From Posidonia oceanica (lineage: Eukaryota; Streptophyta; Magnoliopsida; Alismatales; Posidoniaceae), in NCBI GenBank assembly GCA_037176725.1, contig JAZBRS010000026.1, forward strand, positions 99,741,501 to 99,805,500: 64,000 nt of DNA. Reading direction: 5' to 3'. Under the pieces are notes generated by a model. It worked only from the letters and a program-made list of their open reading frames with translations, did no database searches and was not told where the DNA came from. The first letter of the stretch is position 1. Each line of letters begins with the position of its first letter. Position numbers and translations under genes: made by a program. Positions 54,801 through 64,000 of the stretch are shown here, piece after piece.

Positions 54801-57384
54801 CAGGATACTGAGGTCTGTCTAAGGGATATGGTTGTTGGGGTGGGAAGGCTGGGGCAGGTTGAGGTCTGCCTAGAAGGTGTGGTTGAGGTCGCCCTAGAAG
54901 GTGAATGGGAGAACTAGGCTGGGCTCTGGCTAAAAGGTGTACGGGAGATTGAGCCTGAGGGAGCACGGTGGGAGACGCGCGAGGGCGCTCCGGCCTGGCA
55001 CGCGGTCGGATCAAATGGATTCCCGACTCGGAGCCGGCAACTGCCGCCAAATAGAGACTGACTGGGAAAGGCTCAGAGAGGTCAGAGATAAGATCAGAAG
55101 GGTCCACTACAGAGGTAGCGGGCCCAGAGGGAAAGACAGAGTGGACGCCTGAGGTTCTCGCCCTTCCCGGATGAGAGTGCTCCGGTAAAGGTTGGCGGAC
55201 GATGCCAGAATGCGGGGGAACAGCTGGAGATGCAGATGCATGGGTGCGTGCTTGAGTGGAAGCCTCGTGCGTGTCGATCACAATCGTTCCCGATTCGATC
55301 AGGTCCTGAATTGCGTTCCGCAGGGAGAAGCAATTATCCGTCGAATGCCCGACGCTTCGATGGAAATTGCAGAAGAGGTCCGGCCTAAACCAATGCGGCA
55401 GAGGGCTTGGCGGCGGACAAACCTCCGGGAACTTCAGGAGCGATGCCACCTTTGGCAAGATGACCGTGAGTGGTTCCACCAGTGGGGTGAAATTCCGCCT
55501 CTCAGCGGGTGGTCTTCTTTGCCTTGGGTACGGGCCTTGCTGAACCGGTGCGGAAGGATAGACCGGTCTAGCGATGGTTGTGATGTGTGGTGTGTGCGGG
55601 ATCCTAGGTGCAGGAGCGTACACCACCTGAGCTGGGGCAGGCCGTGACGACAAGCGAACAGGCACAGCAGGAGAATCGACGAATGCAACAGCGGGTTTTG
55701 GCGAGTCCTTCCTCTTCGGGCGGTTGTTGTTGCTGCCGCTGTTGTTGTTGTTGGAGGTGCTGCTGTTGGCACTGTTGCTGCTTATCACTGCCTGCTTAGC
55801 GAACGCAGAGAGAGCTGGGAAGTTGCCACTCCGCAAAGAACTCTCCACGCGCGCTCCAGCTCTGATGAGTGCCGCAAAAGTAGTGACTGGTTGGATGCTA
55901 AGCAGAGCTCCGAGAGACGGCTGCGCCCCTTTGATAACGATCTCGATAGATTCCTCGTCAGAGGGTCTATCTCGAACCTGAGAGGCAAGGGCGCGCCAGC
56001 GGCCGACGTACTCCCCGAACGGCTCGCCAGAGTTCTGCTTGATGGCGATCAAGTCCGCCCTCTTTGGGACAAGATCGAGGTTGAAGGAGTATTGTTCCAG
56101 GAACGCCTGACTGAGGTCGTTCCAAGTCTTGATGGCTGACATATCGAGTGACGTGAACCACTTGAGTGCCGGCCCGGTCAAACTCTTCTGGAACAAGCGG
56201 ATCAGCAACCTCTCGTCAGCCTGAAGCTGAGCGAGATCACCGCAATACGCCTTCAGGTATGCTACAGGGCAGCCCCTACCATTATACTTCTCGAAGTCCG
56301 GGATTTTGAACTTCGGAGGGAGTACCGCCTCTGGAAAGCAACAGAGGTCCCGGAACTGGTAGGTCTGGTGCTCAGTACCCTGCACTAGTCGTAGTGCTTT
56401 CTCCAAGACGTCCATCCGGTTATTGATGGGGTCTGGGATTGCTGCTGTAGGAGAGGGATCAGCAGGGGTAGCGAGCACATACGCCGAATGGGTCGCACCT
56501 AAGTGCTCCTCCGGATCTACCATAGCGTCGCCTGGTGGAGCAACGGGATGGCCGACGTATCCGTGCTGGGGGATGGTGTATGCAGGAGTGTATGCAGGAT
56601 GCTGGACTTGAGGGAGAGGAGAAGAATAAATGCCATGCTGTGCTGGGACAGGGGTAGGATGGCGGAGCACCAGTTGCTGTGCAGGCGGGGTGCCAGACAG
56701 CGAGCCAGTGAGGTACTGGGCTCCAGCCGATCCGAAGGGTTGACCACCAGAAGGAAGTGGAGCAAGCTGTGCCAAGTGTTGTGCAGGAGGAGGCGGTAAA
56801 CGAGCCCCCATCGTCGGAACCGTGAGCAGTTGCGACGATGGTCGAGGCGGAGGTGCAGAGGTCGATGCAAGGAATGCAGGAACTGGCCTCGGAGGAACCT
56901 CAGGGACGACAGAGACAGAAGAAGGACGAACTGATAGAGCCATGCCCTGCAGTCTCTGGGCGAGCTCCATCAGATGCTGGTACTGCGCCTCGGGCGTCTC
57001 GCCAGTGGGGACGCTGAAGTGCAGTGCCGGCGGAGGCTGACAAACAAGTGGCACGGACACAGACTGTCCGGGAGGGAAGGATTCTACAGAGAAGGTCGCA
57101 GCAGCGGTGGAAGGGATGTCGAAAGCGACGTATCCCTGGGACGGAGGGGGCAGTGGCGTCTCCAGAGCGCGAGTAACGGCCGTCAAGATAGATTCGGCGA
57201 CCGGGTCCGGAGGAAGGGAGACTTGCCATTGTCCCGGGGTGTACTGAGAACCTAGAGACGTCAGAGGAGGAAACCCTGGCGTCGGAGGGGGGACAAGAGG
57301 GACAGAGGGAGCAACCAGAGGGGCCGGAACGGAAACACCCTCCGTCACGGGAGTAAAAGAAGGCTCACTAACGTACTGGGCCAT
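51844..57384 (-). CDS. gag-pro: gag-protease-linker of element C
   Basis: 1846 codons from the ATG at 57384 (MAQ start, shared with A). The frame opens a little further up but has no ATG there. Order: a Pro/Ser/Ala-rich N-terminal part (1-340), the retrotransposon gag domain (about 385-490, with LKWFTSLDM and EPFGEYVGRWRAL), an Asn/Ser-rich basic stretch, a zinc knuckle C-X2-H-X4-H-X4-C at 672-685 (55371-55330), short repeats with HLLGRPQP, protease with LVDNGSG (Asp 1071, 54174-54172), then a roughly 600-residue linker with a conserved acidic module at about 1557-1659 (52715-52408). It ends at a TAG (51844-51846) inside a stretch that is continuous in A; downstream the same frame goes on into RT. 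Confidence 0.9.
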   Translation of the reverse strand: MAQYVSEPSFTPVTEGVSVPAPLVAPSVPLVPPPTPGFPPLTSLGSQYTPGQWQVSLPPDPVAESILTAVTRALETPLPPPSQGYVAFDIPSTAAATFSVESFPPGQSVSVPLVCQPPPALHFSVPTGETPEAQYQHLMELAQRLQGMALSVRPSSVSVVPEVPPRPVPAFLASTSAPPPRPSSQLLTVPTMGARLPPPPAQHLAQLAPLPSGGQPFGSAGAQYLTGSLSGTPPAQQLVLRHPTPVPAQHGIYSSPLPQVQHPAYTPAYTIPQHGYVGHPVAPPGDAMVDPEEHLGATHSAYVLATPADPSPTAAIPDPINNRMDVLEKALRLVQGTEHQTYQFRDLCCFPEAVLPPKFKIPDFEKYNGRGCPVAYLKAYCGDLAQLQADERLLIRLFQKSLTGPALKWFTSLDMSAIKTWNDLSQAFLEQYSFNLDLVPKRADLIAIKQNSGEPFGEYVGRWRALASQVRDRPSDEESIEIVIKGAQPSLGALLSIQPVTTFAALIRAGARVESSLRSGNFPALSAFAKQAVISSNSANSSTSNNNNSGSNNNRPKRKDSPKPAVAFVDSPAVPVRLSSRPAPAQVVYAPAPRIPHTPHITTIARPVYPSAPVQQGPYPRQRRPPAERRNFTPLVEPLTVILPKVASLLKFPEVCPPPSPLPHWFRPDLFCNFHRSVGHSTDNCFSLRNAIQDLIESGTIVIDTHEASTQARTHASASPAVPPHSGIVRQPLPEHSHPGRARTSGVHSVFPSGPATSVVDPSDLISDLSEPFPVSLYLAAVAGSESGIHLIRPRARPERPRASPTVLPQAQSPVHLLARAQPSSPIHLLGRPQPHLLGRPQPAPAFPPQQPYPLDRPQYPVGPPVTPPVLAAHAPVVINLTMDTHRVPYSYATEMCAEVTRSGRIYRPPAPATRPTHPRPVTPPSSGQPLANPAPDQPVVSQAPSRPVVTQLPATTPVEPARITPPAARRDQPRADLTSQLKKVKADISIWDLIHTSAEHREAFLRVFQAARVSQSIEPSALESMVGLIAEPQVISFTSDELPPAGINHNQPLFVTVQFKNFRIPLTLVDNGSGLNVCPLRTAIKLGFKAEDITPAVKGMTAFDNTHHDAQGILIIPLAIGPVVFDVEFYVVDLKPNFNLLLGRPWLHKHQVLPSTLHRMIKYRHGDDVIVVMAENFEKERIEAVSPVSSQSIPFDPETSEALYRVNRCEPVNFVPDLERVNSLAVHSNPFRMVENVCHRWGYTKGTPLGRHGQGIAEPIVAVERRKSEGLGYEPKLEEDHCFQLKAHAPAIPRDLTNFTSAGILGSTNDQATMPTEDWVCVEDYYSDKEQSGTTEAVPISSAETVVRAEAPQSVFSALPLADIAGSSASPVAEQASSHSFAATSASQVQAAVQELETLLLTEPNMLPTVTTTSVSLSPSLEGPSISSVSSAAQPALSASSSGMQLAQSASHSPDNQQQLSWQDPMASEAALSQLRPDTKGQLSTTLSGPLSPLKSTPAYSPTVTLAAYPSLAPLACLFGPSTSELLPSDAPVNQIMRIPRAAICHAAGPVPQAPGTYYVDSPSDEEEGVAIEAQVDSWMSDLELLYQEQLKSIADDLADHQAAERKGKAIVTDPPLQEDHASIMVLEDSAAPDSPRPDELITLQPEGGSRWFVQPMPHLNNIPSGSNQISRQSGISSTSTLEDPEGGTSAVHAAAVTEQNASAAEQSAVSAVESAKPSAVSTEHSAEPVRPEQTVEGVAGMEVAHRGYKNTRVSVTILKRHQGQAAEHMHSFNITSPSFEKEILSELIAYGEEDDTGTDETDEPLPEFRPYDDDLEGPNLHVEEETEVVNIGTAEEVREVCISA

Positions 57385-58700
57385 TGCTGACCTAGAGCGT
57401 GTGAGAACTGGGCTGCGACGGGTATTCAAGCGATGCTTCCTAAGAGGAGCTATCGTCGCAAGTGCGGATAGCTCGGAAGGGGAATGGTCGCGAACTAAGT
57501 CGCAAAAGGGGGGGGTCAACGAGGGTCGGTACTCAAGCTCTGGCAAAGGGAACTCGCTTACCGATCACGCTGACACAACAGAAGGAAATTAGGGTTAGAA
57601 ACTAGAGGATGAATGCAAATGAGTTAGTTAAGTGGCGTGAATGATATGCATGCTTTCTAGTATGCCCCCCTCACCTAACTAGTGTGTCCTAGTAAGGTTG
57701 TCTACTCCGGGTATCCCTGGATGTACGGGTCACCGACTCAGGTCAGAAAAAGTAGGTCCCCTGTCTAACTCCCGGCCCAAAGCTCAGGTAATGACAGGGT
57801 GGTGCGTTAGTGGCCTCTACCCCGCCAAAGCGTGGGTGGTACCCTCTACTAACACCGACACGACCCCCGGACAAGGAGGGGACGGACCGACCAACTTATG
57901 CCACGCCCAAAGCAGTGGAACAAGAGGCCGGAATCGTCCTTCGCAGACTACTAGGTGGACTCAGAGGAGAAGAATGCATGCCCTATATGATGCTTATGCA
58001 AATGATTAGAGTTTTTTATCTTGCACATTTTATTAACCAAAAAAGGGAGTGAAGGATTGTTTATAGTCTCTAGTTGCCCCTAGAGGTTCTTTTTACTTGC
58101 ATTTTTTAGTTAACCATGGGGGAGGCAGACAAGTCTCTACTATCCTAAGCATGGCAAGTGCGAAAGGGAAGAAAATCAGTCAAAATGGCAAGCAACCATC
58201 ATACAACACAACAAAAGGCATGTTCATGGCATGTGCGAGTGTTTGTGAACATGATGGTGAAAAAGAAGCATTCATCAAGTCAAAAGGCACGTAGGCATAG
58301 TATGTGCGTGTGTGGTGGCATAGCAAGAGTGTAAAAGAAGCATTCAATATCCAAAAAGCATGTATTTAAGCCAAACAAAGTATGTAGACATGCAATGTGC
58401 AAGAATTAAAGCAATAATAAGCAAGTAAGGCAAAACAAGGTAAAAGTAAGCAGACTATAAAAGAAATAGGAGTATAAGCAAGACAATAAGTAAATAAACA
58501 AGCAAATAAGCGAAGCCAGGTAAAAGAAAGCGCAAACCGAGGCGAAAGAGGTGCAAAACCCAAGCAAAGTAGCCACGAAGCGACTTGCTAGGGGTTTGCA
58601 CAGAAAGGCAAGCAAAACGGGCAAGAAAGGCACACAAGGTAGACAAAACTACAAAACAAGCGAGCGAAAAGCCGAGAACGAAAGCCGGAGTCTAGTACTC
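57385..58700 (-). other. Untranslated leader of element C
   Basis: About 1.3 kb. Bases 57696-58005 form the block conserved with A (7511-7818). A donor-like CG|GTAAGC lies at 57563-57556, close to gag as in A. The half nearest the PBS is A/G-rich on + and holds no conserved ORF. Confidence 0.7.
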
Positions 58701-58719
58701 CTCCCCAGCAGAGTCGCCA
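58701..58719 (-). promoter_or_regulatory. Primer binding site of element C
   Basis: Minus-strand TGGCGACTCTGCTGGGGAG, one base after the LTR end (CTACA-G-TGG), the same spacing as in A. A PBS of Tat/Ogre type, probably for a tRNA-Arg (recalled, not checked). Confidence 0.88.
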
Positions 58720-58720
58720 C

Positions 58721-61700
58721 TGTAGCGATCCCGATCGGAACCAGGCTCGCTATTTAGCGGCGATTGAGATCCGAGGAAGAGGCTCAACTCGAAAAACACT
58801 TAAAATCGAGGAGAAAAGGGATAAGATAAGACAAATCAGAGTCGCCACCATGTCTATTAACGGGAGACAAGGAAAATCGGGGGAAATGCGTGAATTAACA
58901 CGCAAAACCAAGAAAGAAATGCAAAGCAAAGCAATGCAAAGGAAAACAAATGCAAATGAATGCAAATGAGATGACTCTAGCCTAGGATAGGGGCAATATA
59001 GTCATTGCGGGCCAGAAGACAGGGCAAGGACTCCTGTTACGCGCGGGGAAGGTGTTAGGCACCCCCGACACGCCCGAGAATCGGGCTTTCTAGGCTTACG
59101 CTCGCATACGCAGAAAGATGCAGGATTGAATGCCTATGTGCCTATGAATGCCTAAATGTATGCCCAAGGAGTGCTCTAAGTGGGAAGAAACGATGCAAGG
59201 AAGTAAACGTGCTCTCTAAGTGCTCAGCTGCGCTGTCTGTGTTCCGAACCAGGCGTAACCTAGCTCGTGAGAACTCCAGGCAGTAAGCATCACAGCCCTA
59301 TATGCAAATGCAAGCGAGAAAACAAAACAGCGAGAAAACCATGCAATGCAATCGACATGCAAGGGAAAATGGCGCAAAACACGCAAAACGAGGCGAGAAA
59401 CGAGAAAGGCACGCAAAACGATGCAAAGAAGCGAAATCGGCACGCGAAACAAGCGAGAAAGCGAGACAACACACAAAACGAGACAAGAAAACAGGAAACT
59501 ACGCAAAACGAGACGAGAAAACAGAAAGGTACGCAAAACGGAGCGAGAGAATGAAACCGGCATACAAAACAAGCGAGAAAGCAGGACAACACGCAAAACG
59601 GGACAAGGAAACAGGAAACCACGCAAAACGAGACGAGAAAACAGATGGGCACGCAAAACGGAGCGACAACGAGGGCGGGCACGCGAAACGGTGCCAAAAC
59701 AGCGAAGCAAAAACCTTGAAGAAGCCCTGTAAATGCAAGAATGCAGAGAGAGATTAGAGGAGGCCAAAGGGGAGTCAAAACAACGTGCGTGTAAGAACAG
59801 ACGTTGTTTAGGACCACTCAGAGTAGGTGTGAAGACCTACTGAGGGGAGAAGGGGCAAATGGAGGGGTTACCACCTCTTTGCGACTGTTTCCCACTAAAC
59901 CGTTCCACGGTGTGTCTCGCATGCTGCCCAAAGCTCGCGATGCGATCGGATCGTGGAAAAAAGGGGAAGAAAGTCACATAAAGTGGCAAATCCAGGGAGA
60001 ACGCAACACGAAACACACAGGGAAACGCGAAACGAGGATTTGAATAGACAAGCAGAAAGGGGAAGTCTTATTCTACATGCTCAAAGAGACAGAAAGCGAA
60101 AACAAGGAAAACTGTGCAAATGCCATGCAAATGAATGCGATGCAGGGGTTCAGGAGGACATTCATGGAAATCCGGGAGCCTGATCTGAAATCTGTCTGGT
60201 CTATGCTGAAGAGCGCTTCGCTGCGGTCGCTTGGGCAGCTCACTTGAGAAGATCCAACGGCCGGATTGGAAGATATCGCAGCTCCAAGGCAGAAGGGCCA
60301 GAACAGGGGAGAAGAACAGATCTAAGTGTTCAGGAGGTCCTAGGGATGTGCAAAAGGGGCCTCCCAAGTGAAAGGGAGCTAGAAGTGCTAAGTGTGTGCA
60401 AGAAGATGCTAAAATGCAAGACTAAATGGATGCGGAATGCATGCAAAAGCAAGAAAAGTAAAGAGAAGTAATTTGAGAAAAACCAGGAGTTCAGAAAGCA
60501 TTTTGAAAAAGAAGAGGGGCTAAAAGTGCAAATTTCCCAGAAAACAGGGTTCCACGGGAGAAGACTTTGAAAACAGGGGAAGATAAGGGTCTATTTGGCA
60601 AAAAACTAGGCTCAGAAAGGTGTTTTGAAAAGAAGGTATGTTTTGGAAGAGATTTTGAAACCAAAAGGGGGCAGAGTGCAATTTTGAAAAAATTAGGGTC
60701 TAAAATGCAAATTTTCCAGAAAACAAGGTCCTGGGGAGTCTGGAGGTACTAGTGGAAGGTCTGTATGAAATTTGGTAAGCATAGGGGCTAAAATGCAACC
60801 TAGGGGCAAAATGGTCTTTTCACATGATTTTTTAAAACATGCAGGGACCTAGGTGTGATTTTCAAATCATGCAGGGGCTGAAAATGCAATTTAGTATGGA
60901 AAATATGCTCTGGAATTTAAATGACAGGACCACAGTGCAATTTCTGGAAAACATGGGGTTAAAAATGCAATGCAGTAAGTTAAAATGCATGCAGCACAGT
61001 TACTGTCCATTTAAAATGGACCTAACTGCAAATATGCAAAAGTAGAAGGTAAAATATGCAATGCAGTATGCAAAAATAAAAAATAAATCCTAAGTTGCTA
61101 CAGTGCATGGGACTTAAATGCAAAAATAAAAACATGCAGGGGGCCAAGATGCAATGCGGTATGGTAAAATTAATGCATTTGAATGAAATGATTTAGTGCA
61201 GGACTTACATGCAAAAAACGAAAACAGAGGGGCTAAAATGCAAAATATTACAACTGAAAAGCACAGTAGATGGACTAAACTGTAAAACCAGAAAACTACG
61301 AACAGACTATGCAATTTAGCAAAGTATTTAATTAACAACCAAGCAGAATAAACGAAATAAGGACTGGAATGTAAAAAGACAGAAACTTAAGACAGATATG
61401 CAATATTCGCTTAAAAACCATATAAATGCAAAAATAAAGGCACAGTGTCGGCCGACGGTGACGAGCACTGTAGCAGCTAGCCACCGGAGCTCGTGACCGT
61501 CGGCACAGGGGGGCTGAGGGTGCGCAGTCGGGCGGAGGGCAACGTCGGCGATCATTCGGAGCTTTGGGAATGGTCCGGGGCTCGCTCTGCTAGGGAGAGT
61601 GTCCGGAGGAAGAGCGGCCGGCGCCGGAGAAGGAGACCTGTCCGGCGAGCTCTGGTCGTGTCCGGAGCATGCCCCCGACCTCAGTTGCACAGGAGCTGGC

Positions 61701-64000
61701 CGGAGCTCGTCGTCCGGTTGCTGCGGAGGGTGCTGGCGGCTCGCGGTGGTCCGGGCGTCCTCAGGGTGATCTTCCGGTGCTTCTTGAACGATCGGGCGCG
61801 AGCTTCAGAGCTCGGGTGAAGAGTTGGCTTTTTTGGGTCCGGCAATGACAGCTGGAGACCGGGGAGGGTATCCGCTGCTCCTCAGGCTGGATGGAATGTT
61901 CCGGTGGGTTGCTGGGATGCTGGCGATGGGGTTCGGATGTTTGGAGAGGGTTTCTGATGCGAATGGAGAGGAAATGGAGGCTCGGGCTGGTTTCAGGCAG
62001 AAATGGGGCAAAGTGTTTGTAGTGGGGTTTAAGGTCTGTGGTGGAAGGTTTGGTTTGCTGTCAGGTGGCCTGGAAAGGTGGAGGTTCGGTGAACTTCTGG
62101 GTGCAGTTTGGGAGGATGCTGTGGATTGTGGTGAAAAGGATTGTGGAGTGGGTTCTGTGGGCTGTAGATAGGCTTTCAGAGGGTGACTAAGGGATGATTT
62201 GGGTGGTGGAATGGCCGGGAAGGATGCTGAATTTCGGGGTGAGTTCGGGGGAGCAATTGGGAGGAGAGTGAAGGTCAGGAAGGGTGCTAGTTAGCTGGGA
62301 AAGGAAGAAGGAGATTCTCTGAATTTGAGAAGGAATGGGAGAGGTTCTGAGGAGTGGGAATGGTCTGAGATGGGTGGCTTCTCTCCGGGATGCCGAGGTG
62401 GCTCTCGAATGCTCTCTCCCACAGCTCTCTTTTCTCTGGGATTGGAAGAATGCAGAGGAGAGAAAGAGAGCGCACAGGGGGAAAGAAAACCTGGAAATTC
62501 TGGTTTCTGGGATTGAGGTTCTCGCACTGATTCGCTCTTGCTCACACTGGTTCGCTCTGCTTGCTCTTGCTGGTTCACACTTGCTTGCTTTTTCTCTGGA
62601 TTGAAAGGAGAACGGAGGGCTTATATCTGGAGGGATTGCTGCTGGGCGCGAGCTGAATTTTGAAATCAGCGGCGGCCACTGCAGCGGAGAGGACGGGACG
62701 ACCGACTCCGGAAAAGCCGCAGAGAGGAAGGAGAGGCGGCGAGCTCTGTAGATGAAAGGATTGAAGCTCAAATTTAAAATGAAGGAGGGAATGCTGTAGG
62801 CAGCAGCTCGCGGGAAGGAAGAAGCCGGTGGAAGCGCGAGGAAGAAGAAGGAAGAAGAAGGAGAAAAAAAAAAAACGGCTGGACTGCGCTGTGGGCCGAA
62901 GAAGAGAAAAAGAAATAAAAGCAGAAACGGGCCGGAGGGTCCAGTAAAGAAAAGGAAGAAAGAAAAAAGAGAAATAAGAGAGAAAGAGAGGGTAGAATGG
63001 GGAAATAAAATAGGTAAAAATAAACTAAAAATAAATAAAAATATTAGAAGAGTTTTTCTGTAGATTAGGATTTTAATTAAGATTTTTAATGGTCATTTTG
63101 AGTTGATTAATGTGTTTTGGGCTTGATTAGGGTTTTAGGGCTTTAGTTTTACTTTTAATTAGTTTTCACTTGTTTAAATGTTTGTTAATCCCTTTTTTAA
63201 ATTATTTTAAAAATTTTATTTCTTTTGTTGGACACTTAGGGTATTGATTAGGATTTTTTAGGATTTATTTCGTATTAATTTAGGGTTGGTTTTAGATTTT
63301 AAAGTTGTAGTCTTCTTAGGGTTTTTCTTTCTTAAGTTTTTTAGGTTATGTCTTGATTTTTTATTTATGGATTTTTCTTGAAGTTTTTAGTTGGATTTTT
63401 CTGGTTTGATAGGGTATTTTTAAGTCTTTCAGATGTGTTTTTCTTTTCTTTTTTAATTAAGCTTTTAACTTGTTTTTCTTATGCCTACTAGGTTAAGTCC
63501 TTTGCCTTCTTTAATTACTTGTCTTAGTATTTGATTTTTTAATTCTTCTTTTTGGGTTTGTTTTTTAATTCTTCTGATGGGTTTTCACCTTTGGTGGGTT
63601 TTGATTTTATTTTAGTTTTTTCCTTGATTTTTCAGTGTTTTCTTTTGATTTGTTTTGTATTTTTTAGTTTGCATGTTTAGTTTTCTTTTTAGCTTGTTTT
63701 AGATAAGTTCAAGTTCTTAATGGCTTGTTTAATATATTTTTTAATTGTTTTTCTTAGGGTACTGATTTGTTGTTTTATGTTTTGAGGTTTTGCAGATTTC
63801 TATGGGTTTTTGTGGATTTTTGCAAAAGGGAGAAAAGGAAAAGAGAAGGAGGGAAGAAATGGAATAAAAAGGGGAATAAAAGGAAAAAAGATAGGTTGGA
63901 GGAAAACGATTTTTAAAATTCAGAAAAAGTGTTAAAAATAAAGTAAAAATAGGGATAGGATAGAGGAAGGGTAGAAGCACAGAGGGGGCCCACAGCCAGA
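58721..64000 (-). repeat. 5' LTR of element C (partial, runs off the window)
   Basis: Near-identical to 36576-41854, with the 30-bp array at 59340-59710 and the TATA-like site at 62620-62627. About 510 bp (the LTR start on the minus strand) lie beyond the window. Differences from the 3' LTR are about 25 substitutions and one base in an A run. Confidence 0.93.

Larger units (their letters stand above)
36576..64000 (-). mobile_element. Element C: young, nearly intact Tat/Ogre-type retrotransposon in antisense (runs off the window)
   Basis: Read on the minus strand: 5' LTR (58721 and beyond), PBS (58701-58719), leader, gag-pol (57384-48619), PMD ORF (47038-45836), hairpin-array 3' UTR, PPT (42364-42377), 3' LTR (42363-36576). 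The internal region is 16.4 kb; with LTRs of 5.79 kb the total would be about 27.9 kb. The two LTRs match at a constant offset (22145, then 22146 after one extra A near 62870), with about 25 substitutions by eye over 5.28 kb, so insertion was recent. It is the best-preserved copy here and the reference for reading A and B. Confidence 0.93.

Overview
The whole window is nuclear plant retrotransposon DNA. I see no host gene, rRNA, tRNA or CRISPR array. It holds three related, very long Ty3/gypsy (Metaviridae) LTR retrotransposons of the Tat/Ogre type, nested in one another. The assignment rests on a PBS of the type TGGCGACTC-N-G/T-T/CTGGGGA, a DNGS protease, a YVDD reverse transcriptase, a degenerate first RNase H followed by a second (archaeal-type) RNase H, an integrase without chromodomain, ~6 kb LTRs and a long repeat-filled 3' UTR. 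The host is a land plant; the species cannot be told from the sequence.

Layout. (1) Element B, the oldest, is seen only as pieces at 1-482 and 27264-36575 (+ strand): the two halves of a plant-mobile-domain (PMD)-like ORF, a 3' UTR packed with short hairpin repeats, a polypurine tract and most of a 3' LTR. (2) Element A (483-27263, + strand, 26.8 kb) is complete. It sits inside B's PMD ORF with a 5-bp target duplication CAAGC, LTRs at 483-6776 and 21252-27263, a gag-pol gene broken by several stop codons, its own PMD ORF with one stop, and a hairpin-repeat 3' UTR. (3) Element C (36576 to beyond 64000, - strand, about 28 kb if its second LTR is full length) is inserted in antisense into B's 3' LTR. 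It is the youngest: its LTRs differ at only about two dozen positions by eye over 5.3 kb. Its gag-pol frame of about 2920 codons is open except for one TAG, and its PMD ORF is intact.

Gene order in this family is LTR, PBS, ~1.3 kb leader, gag, protease, long acidic/Ser-Pro linker, RT, RNase H, second RNase H, integrase, spacer, PMD ORF, hairpin-array 3' UTR, PPT, LTR. Gag would form the particle; PR, RT, RNase H and INT would process, copy and insert the RNA. The PMD protein sits where env sits in retroviruses; it has no visible membrane segment and ends in a basic KKAR tail, so a nuclear role is more likely than an envelope role (inference).

The most unusual signals are: arrays of short hairpins whose arms change together between copies; a conserved long-range hairpin that encloses the PPT and the first bases of the 3' LTR; conserved non-coding blocks in the leader and between INT and PMD; possible splice sites that could give a spliced PMD mRNA; and stop codons in A that nearly all arose by C-to-T change in CAG (CHG methylation) context.
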